Below, piece after piece: positions 8,103-12,377 of a DNA stretch of 12,377 nucleotides; positions within the stretch are counted from its first letter, which is position 1; each line of letters opens with the position of its first letter. The notes beneath the pieces were generated by a model. That model did no database searches. It had not been told where the DNA came from and saw only the letters and a program-made list of their open reading frames with translations. Origin of the DNA: Thermoplasmata archaeon (GTDB taxonomy: Archaea; Thermoplasmatota; Thermoplasmata; Lutacidiplasmatales; UBA184); NCBI GenBank assembly GCA_030037695.1, contig JASHQF010000054.1, positions 1-12,377 on the forward strand, read 5' to 3'. Position numbers and translations under genes: made by a program.

Positions 8103-8465
8103 ATGGGGCGCTCGGGCGGACCGGTCGAGGAATCGCCGCGCAGCCGGGCTCCGGTGAGCCACGCCGTGGAGAGCGCGTTCACGAAGGTCTGGGGCGACGA
8201 CCACGTGCTCGCGCTGGTGGCGCTCAAGGTCGAGACGGCCGAAGCCGATACGGTGGCGACCGAGGTCGCGCGGTTCACCGAGGTCGACGACGTCTTCCTC
8301 GTCACCGGCGACACCGACATCTTCCTCAAGGTCCGCTTCCCGCACTACGCCGAGCTGAAGGAGTTCGTCCTGCACCGCCTCCCCGGCGTGAAGGGGATCC
8401 GCGAGACGAAGACGCTCCTCGTGGTCACCGCCTACAAGGAGGCGGGGGAGAGCCACACCGCATGA
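8103..8465 (+). CDS. Stand-alone Lrp/AsnC ligand-binding (RAM) domain protein
   Basis: 120 residues. Residues 35-112 fit the RAM effector domain of Lrp/AsnC regulators: HVLALVALKVETAEADTVA (34-52), then VARFTEVDDVFLVTGDTDI (55-73) with the typical Val-x-x-Val-Thr-Gly-Asp-Asp/Thr-Asp turn, FLKVRFPHYAELKEFVLHRL (74-93), and GVKGIRETKTLLVVTAYKE (95-113). There is no helix-turn-helix: the N-terminal 30 residues are a Ser/Pro/Arg-rich extension. Such stand-alone domains form dimers or larger rings and can bind amino acids or other small ligands, and may act by mixing with full-length Lrp proteins. The TGA overlaps the next ATG (ATGA), so it is co-translated with the UPF0147 gene. Confidence 0.9.
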   Translation: MGRSGGPVEESPRSRAPVSHAVESAFTKVWGDDHVLALVALKVETAEADTVATEVARFTEVDDVFLVTGDTDIFLKVRFPHYAELKEFVLHRLPGVKGIRETKTLLVVTAYKEAGESHTA

Positions 8466-8770
8466 CCGCGTCGACCCCGTCGGCGGGGACCCCGACGCCC
8501 CCGGGCGCGAGCGCGCCGGTCGACGGCGCGGCGCTCCAGCGGATCGTCGCCTCGCTCACCGACCTCGCCGACGACGGCTCCGTCCCCCGCAACGTTCGCC
8601 GGGGCGCCCAGTCGGCCAAGGAGGAGCTCGCCAAGCCGCGCGTCGCCCTCGATGTCCGGATCGCGAGCGCCGTCTACGCCCTGGACGACCTCGCCAACGA
8701 TCCGAACCTCCCGACCCACGGCCGGACCGCGATCTGGTCGATCATCTCGAGCCTGGAGAGCCTCCAGTGA
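8462..8770 (+). CDS. UPF0147 family protein
   Basis: 102 residues. The core (about 23-102) is an all-helical UPF0147 domain with the signature DGSVPRNVRRGAQSAKEEL (38-56), a second half VALDVRIASAVYALDDLAND (61-80), then PNLPTHGRTAIWSIISSLES. The family is archaeal and uncharacterised, with structures known from structural-genomics work. This copy carries a Thr/Pro/Ala-rich N-terminal extension of about 20 residues. The ATG overlaps the stop of the RAM-domain gene and no other start codon lies between it and the domain, so this start is well supported. A 59-base gap follows before the tRNA gene. Confidence 0.92.
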   Translation: MTASTPSAGTPTPPGASAPVDGAALQRIVASLTDLADDGSVPRNVRRGAQSAKEELAKPRVALDVRIASAVYALDDLANDPNLPTHGRTAIWSIISSLESLQ

Positions 8771-8789
8771 GCCGAGGGTGGCATAGGCT

Positions 8790-8797
8790 GAAATACG
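8790..8797 (+). promoter_or_regulatory. Possible TATA box of the tRNA-Lys gene
   Basis: GAAATACG is the only AT-rich stretch between the UPF0147 stop and the tRNA. Its centre lies about 36 bases before the first base of the mature tRNA, leaving room for a 5' leader of about ten bases removed by RNase P. Confidence 0.4.
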
Positions 8798-8852
8798 GCG
8801 GTCCGACTCCGCCCGAACGGAGCGGCCACGGGCCCGTAGCTCAGGTCGGTAG

Positions 8853-8883
8853 GCCCACCGGTCCCGCCGGGGGCCCGATCGAG
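8853..8883 (+). other. tRNA intron 1 (31 bases, D arm, position 22/23)
   Basis: Bulge-helix-bulge reading: exon bases CGGT (8847-8850) pair with intron bases ATCG (8878-8881), with G-U wobble allowed. The flanking bulges are A-G^G and A-G^A, each cut after its second base. The intron folds on itself through CCGG-TCCCG-CCGG and a GCCC/GGGC pairing. The exact ends could shift by one base because a G can come from either side; the chosen ends give a correct D stem. Confidence 0.75.
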
Positions 8884-8920
8884 AGCATCTGGCTTTTAAC
8901 CAGGTGGTCGGGGGTTCGAA

Positions 8921-8958
8921 CGAGCCTCTCCGCGTTCCCCGCGGGGTCGCCCCGAGAC
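8921..8958 (+). other. tRNA intron 2 (38 bases, T loop, position 59/60)
   Basis: Bulge-helix-bulge reading: exon TTCG (8915-8918) pairs with intron CGAG (8953-8956; one U-G, three standard pairs). The bulges are A-A^C on the 5' side and A-C^T on the 3' side, so both cuts fall after the second base as in canonical motifs. The outer helix is the T stem itself. Inside the intron CCGCG-TTCCC-CGCGG forms a hairpin. Confidence 0.8.
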
Positions 8959-8984
8959 TCCCCCCGGGCCCGGGCCGCTCTAGC

Positions 8985-8988
8985 GAGG
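8985..8988 (+). promoter_or_regulatory. Shine-Dalgarno site of rpoH
   Basis: GAGG with a five-base gap to the ATG at 8994, supporting this start. It means the rpoH message has at least a short leader, in a gap of only 21 bases after the tRNA. Confidence 0.5.
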
Positions 8989-8993
8989 AACCG

Positions 8994-9326
8994 ATGAGCC
9001 CCCGTGCTGCGCCGCGGACGAAGAAGCCGGCCGCCAAGCCGGCGACGCCCCCGCGTCCGTTCGTCGCCCACCACCTCGCGCCCCCGCACGAGGTGCTGTC
9101 GGAGGCGGAGAGCCAGAAGGTGCTCGCCGAGCTCGGGACGCCGCCCGAGCGCCTCCCGAAGATCCTTTCCGGCGACCCGGGGCTGTTCACCGATCCCAAG
9201 TACTCCGCCATGAAGGAGGCGAAGGAGAACCTCCTGGGGCGCCTCGTCCGGATCCGCCGGCCGAGCGCTACGGCGGGCGAGGCGATCGCCTACCGGGTCA
9301 TCGTGACGACCGCGGGGGGGGACTGA
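8994..9326 (+). CDS. rpoH: DNA-directed RNA polymerase subunit H (Rpb5 C-terminal homologue)
   Basis: 110 residues, longer than the usual 75-85. The polymerase assembly domain is seen in APPHEVLSEAESQKVLAELG (29-48), ERLPKILSGDP (52-62), LVRIRRPSATAGEAIAYRV (84-102). RpoH sits at the jaw of the archaeal enzyme and contacts downstream DNA. Two oddities: a Lys/Ala/Pro-rich N-terminal extension of about 20 residues, and, where most archaeal RpoH have a short 'lGakpGdvv' turn between the DP and the final strands, a longer segment (63-83) rich in Lys/Glu and lacking that Gly-Asp turn. rpoB follows after five bases, as expected for archaeal rpoH-rpoB-rpoA clusters. Confidence 0.95.
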   Translation: MSPRAAPRTKKPAAKPATPPRPFVAHHLAPPHEVLSEAESQKVLAELGTPPERLPKILSGDPGLFTDPKYSAMKEAKENLLGRLVRIRRPSATAGEAIAYRVIVTTAGGD

Positions 9327-9331
9327 GGGCG

Positions 9332-12300
9332 ATGCGCGAGATCGTCGACGCGTTCTTCCGCGAGCGGTCGATCGTCAACCATCATCTCGCGAGCTTCAAC
9401 GACTTCCTCCCGACCCGGGACAACCCGAACTCCCGGATGCAGCGGATCGTCGACGAGGCCCGCGTGAGCGAGGATTCGACGGAGCGCGGGGTGATCCGGC
9501 TCGATGTCCAGAAGACGAAGAGCTCGATCTACGTCCGGGTCGGCCGCCGGCGGGACGCCCGCGGGGCGGTCCCCCCGTCCGCCGAGCCGACGATCTTCAT
9601 CGGCGCCCCGTTCGTGAAGGAGCCGGTCGGCTCCAAGCCGACGCTCACCCCGATGGAGGCGCGCCTCCGGAACCTGACCTACCAGGCCCCGATCTACCTC
9701 AAGGTCACCGTCGTCGAGAACGGCGTCGAGCGGGCGCCCGAGGACGTGCACATCGGCGACCTGCCGATCATGGTCAAGAGCCGGCCCTGCAACCTCAACC
9801 GCTACACGATCACCGAGGACGACCAGATCTGGCTCTCCGACGAGGAGTACCGGGCCAAGCTCGTCGAGTACGGCGAGGACCCGCTCGACCCCGGCGGCTA
9901 CTTCATCATCGGCGGAACGGAGCGGGTGATCATCAGCCTCGAGGACCTCGCCCCGAACCGGATCTTCGCCGAGTACAACGAGCGGTACGGCACGCCGATC
10001 GAGAGCGCGAAGGTGTTCAGCCAGCGGGGCGGCTACCGCTCGCTCACCGTCGTCGAGAAGAAGAAGGACGGGATCCTCCAGGTGTCGGTCCCGACAGCGA
10101 GCGGACAGATCCCGCTCGTGATCCTGATGCGCGCGCTCGGGATGAAGAACGACGAGGAGATCTTCCAGGCGGTCCTGGGCGAGCTCCTCCCGCTGGACGA
10201 GCCGTTCGTCCAGACGATGAAGCACCTCCTGAACGTCAACCTGGAGGAGTGCGTCTCCAAGAAGTCGTACCCCCCCGAGGGGATCCAGACGACGGAGGAC
10301 GCCCTCCTGTTCCTGGAGAAGAAGTTCGCCACCGGCCAGGCGAAGGAGTACCGCCAGCGCAAGGTCGACGGGATCCTCGACCGCTCGCTCCTGCCGCACC
10401 TCGGCGACACGCGGCAGGACCGCCTCAAGAAGGCGCTCTACCTCGCGCGGATGGCGCGCACCGTCCTCGAGCTCCACCTCAAGGTCCGCGGGGAGGACGA
10501 CAAGGACCACTACGCGTACAAGCGCCTCAAGCTCGCCGGCGACCTCATGGAGGACCTGTTCCGGGTCGCCTTCTCCCTGCTCCTGAAGGACCTCAAGTAC
10601 CAGCTCGAGCGGTCGTTCGCGCGCAAGAAGGACCTTAGGATCGCGAGCGCGATCCGGCCGGACCTCCTCACGCAGCGCCTCGTCCACGCGCTCGCGACCG
10701 GCAACTGGGTCGGCGGCCGCGCCGGGGTGAGCCAGGTGCTCGACCGGACGAGCCACATGTCGACGATCAGCCACCTGCGTCGGGTCACGAGCCCGCTCAC
10801 GCGCAGTCAGCCGCACTTCGAAGCGCGGGACCTCCATCCCACGCAGTGGGGCCGCCTCTGCCCGAACGAGACCCCCGAGGGCCAGAACTGCGGTCTCGTC
10901 AAGAACTACGCCCTCTGCGTCGACGTCTCGGAAGGGGCCGACGAGGAGGAGGTCGCCCTCATCCTCCGCGACCTCAACACGCGGGAGATCGGCCCCGAGG
11001 TGTTCCAGGAGGGCGCGGCGCCCCGCGGCAAACGGGCCGCGCGCGTCTACGTCAACGGGAACCTGGTCGGCCTCCACGCGCAGCCGCTCGAGCTGGTGAA
11101 GGAGATCCGCGACCGTCGCCGGACCGGCACGCTCTCCCCGACGCTCGCCGACAAGACCTACGAGATCAACGTCCGCTACGACGGGGAGATGAACGAGGTG
11201 ATCGTCCACTCCGACTCCGGGCGCCTCCGGCGCCCGCTCGTCGTCGCGAAGGCCGGGGTCCCCCGGGTGTCGCGCTCGGACCTCGATGACCTCGCGCGCG
11301 GGACCCTCTCGTTCAGCGACCTCATCCGGCAGGGCAAGATCGAGTGGATCGACGCCGAGGAGGAGGAGGACGCGCTGATCGCCGTCGACCCCCTCGCCTA
11401 CCCCGACCGGTGCCCGAAGTGCGAGCGGGCCCTCAGCCGCTCCGGGGTCCGCTGGGTCTCGATGGGGGACCGACGGGACGACGCGATCGTCGAGTGCGGC
11501 CTCTGCCACGGTACGTTCCCGACCCCGAGCCTCCTCGGGGAGCGGACGAGCCACCTCGAGATCGACCCGAACCTGCTGCTCGGGGTCTGCACCGGCCTCA
11601 TCCCGTACCCCGAGCACAACTCCGCCCCGCGCAACACGATGGGCTCGGGGATGGCCAAGCAGGCGCTCGGCGTCGAGTCGGTGAACTACCGGCGCCGCCC
11701 CGACACGCGCGGGCACCTCCTCCACTACCCGCAGGCCCCGCTGCTGCAGACGCAGACGATGCGCTACGTCCACTTCTCCGAGCGGCCGGCGGGGCAGAAC
11801 TTCGTCGTCGCCGTCCTCTCCTTCGAGGGGTACAACATGCAGGACGCGCTCGTCGTCTCCAAGGCGGCGATCGACCGCGGCCTCGGCCGCTCCTCGTTCT
11901 TCCGGACGTACCGCGGCGAGGAGCGCAAGTACCCGGGGGGCCAGGAGGACCGGTTCGAGATCCCGCGCCCGGACGTCGCCGGGGCGCGCGTCGACACCGC
12001 CTACCGCAACCTGGGCGAGGACGGCCTGATCCTCCCCGAGCTCGAGGTCGCGGAGGGGGACGTGCTCGTGGGGAAGACGAGCCCGCCCCGGTTCCTCGAG
12101 GAGAAGACCGATCTGTTGACGCCGCAGAAGCGGCGCGAGACGAGCGTCACGGTCCGGTTCGGCGAGTCCGGCTGGGTCGACAACGTGATCCTCACCGAGG
12201 GGGAGAACATCTCCAAGCTCGTCAAGGTCAAGGTCCGCAACCAGCGGGTCCCCGAGCTCGGCGACAAGTTCGCGAGCCGCCACGGCCAGAAGGGGGTGAT

Positions 12301-12377
12301 CGGCCTCGTCGTCCCGCAGGAGAGCCTGCCGTTCACGCGCGACGGGATCACGCCGGACCTCCTGATCAACCCGCACG
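9332..12377 (+). CDS. rpoB: DNA-directed RNA polymerase subunit B (unsplit), C-terminus cut by window edge
   Basis: 1015 codons are visible; the end lies beyond the right edge. It is the second-largest catalytic subunit (Rpb2/beta homologue). Landmarks in order: N-terminal SIVNHHLASFNDFLP (13-27), fork region GVSQVLDRTSHMSTISHLRR (465-484), HPTQWGRLCPNETPEGQNCG (502-521), PYPEHNSAPRNTMGSGMAKQ (758-777), FEGYNMQDALV (831-841) and the nucleotide-contact motif GDKFASRHGQKG (977-988). It is one polypeptide across the point where methanogens and halophiles carry separate B'' and B' genes. Near that point a CX2C-X24-CX2C cluster (Cys 694, 697, 722, 725) suggests a zinc ribbon. The ATG at 9332 follows the rpoH stop by five bases, with GAGG overlapping that stop as ribosome-binding site. 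Confidence 0.97.
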   Translation, partial: MREIVDAFFRERSIVNHHLASFNDFLPTRDNPNSRMQRIVDEARVSEDSTERGVIRLDVQKTKSSIYVRVGRRRDARGAVPPSAEPTIFIGAPFVKEPVGSKPTLTPMEARLRNLTYQAPIYLKVTVVENGVERAPEDVHIGDLPIMVKSRPCNLNRYTITEDDQIWLSDEEYRAKLVEYGEDPLDPGGYFIIGGTERVIISLEDLAPNRIFAEYNERYGTPIESAKVFSQRGGYRSLTVVEKKKDGILQVSVPTASGQIPLVILMRALGMKNDEEIFQAVLGELLPLDEPFVQTMKHLLNVNLEECVSKKSYPPEGIQTTEDALLFLEKKFATGQAKEYRQRKVDGILDRSLLPHLGDTRQDRLKKALYLARMARTVLELHLKVRGEDDKDHYAYKRLKLAGDLMEDLFRVAFSLLLKDLKYQLERSFARKKDLRIASAIRPDLLTQRLVHALATGNWVGGRAGVSQVLDRTSHMSTISHLRRVTSPLTRSQPHFEARDLHPTQWGRLCPNETPEGQNCGLVKNYALCVDVSEGADEEEVALILRDLNTREIGPEVFQEGAAPRGKRAARVYVNGNLVGLHAQPLELVKEIRDRRRTGTLSPTLADKTYEINVRYDGEMNEVIVHSDSGRLRRPLVVAKAGVPRVSRSDLDDLARGTLSFSDLIRQGKIEWIDAEEEEDALIAVDPLAYPDRCPKCERALSRSGVRWVSMGDRRDDAIVECGLCHGTFPTPSLLGERTSHLEIDPNLLLGVCTGLIPYPEHNSAPRNTMGSGMAKQALGVESVNYRRRPDTRGHLLHYPQAPLLQTQTMRYVHFSERPAGQNFVVAVLSFEGYNMQDALVVSKAAIDRGLGRSSFFRTYRGEERKYPGGQEDRFEIPRPDVAGARVDTAYRNLGEDGLILPELEVAEGDVLVGKTSPPRFLEEKTDLLTPQKRRETSVTVRFGESGWVDNVILTEGENISKLVKVKVRNQRVPELGDKFASRHGQKGVIGLVVPQESLPFTRDGITPDLLINPH

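Larger units (their letters stand above)
8830..8972 (+). tRNA. tRNA-Lys(UUU) with two introns
   Basis: Exons are 8830-8852, 8884-8920 and 8959-8972, giving a 74-base mature tRNA without an encoded CCA. The acceptor stem GGGCCCG (8830-8836) pairs perfectly with CGGGCCC (8965-8971), with G73 as discriminator. After splicing the D arm is GCTC...GAGC, the anticodon arm is TCTGG-CTTTTAA-CCAGG with anticodon TTT at 8895-8897, and the T arm is GGGGG-TTCGAAT-CCCCC. The anticodon loop itself is uninterrupted. Without removal of both inserts neither the D arm nor the T arm can form. The gene is transcribed in line with its neighbours and ends 21 bases before rpoH. Confidence 0.9.

Noticed and set aside
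5960..8770. 936-codon plus-strand frame crossing the end of the surface-protein gene
   Set aside because: Only its last 102 residues (UPF0147) look like protein; the rest is Arg-rich out-of-frame sequence over the surface gene, the small ORF and the RAM-domain gene.
8767..8997. Small ORF across the tRNA gene
   Set aside because: It spans the tRNA-Lys and its introns and has no protein-like pattern; the region is explained by the RNA gene.
9290..12376. Long minus-strand open frame of over 1000 codons opposite rpoB
   Set aside because: It lies antisense to unmistakable RpoB sequence. Its translation is a low-complexity Arg/Asp/Val/Leu mix typical of the complement of GC-rich coding DNA.

Overview
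The window is very GC-rich and archaeal. It carries archaeal-type RNA polymerase genes in the order rpoH-rpoB, a UPF0147 protein (an archaeal family), a Dph6-type diphthamide synthetase, TATA-box promoters and a tRNA gene interrupted by introns with bulge-helix-bulge geometry. An unsplit rpoB together with high GC suggests a high-GC member of the Thermoplasmatota, perhaps from a soil or sediment lineage. That placement is inference.

Left part (1-4035), minus strand: a four-gene operon read right to left. It runs purS, purL (two parts of the three-component FGAM synthase of purine synthesis; purQ is not in the window), then dph6 (diphthine-ammonia ligase, the last step of diphthamide formation on elongation factor 2), then a class I SAM-dependent methyltransferase cut by the left edge. 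dph6 and the methyltransferase overlap by ATGA. A TATA box about 24 bases before the purS GTG suggests a leaderless transcript.

Middle (4284-7691), plus strand: a divergent 1135-residue cell-surface protein. It has a signal segment, sixteen propeller-like repeats of about 53 residues, two Ig-like domains and a C-terminal membrane anchor.

Right part (7844-12377), plus strand: a TATA box precedes a compact group made of an unrecognised 57-residue protein, a stand-alone Lrp/AsnC ligand-binding (RAM) domain without a DNA-binding domain, and a UPF0147 protein; the last two overlap by ATGA. Next comes a tRNA-Lys(UUU) gene with two introns at non-canonical places (D arm and T loop). After a 21-base gap comes rpoH, then rpoB, which runs off the right edge.

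Most of the window is core housekeeping. The parts most worth a second look are the doubly interrupted tRNA-Lys, the 57-residue gene with its small-protein neighbours, the repeat architecture of the surface protein, the unusual RpoH, and the methyltransferase coupled to dph6. I saw no insertion sequence, CRISPR array, phage or defence island.
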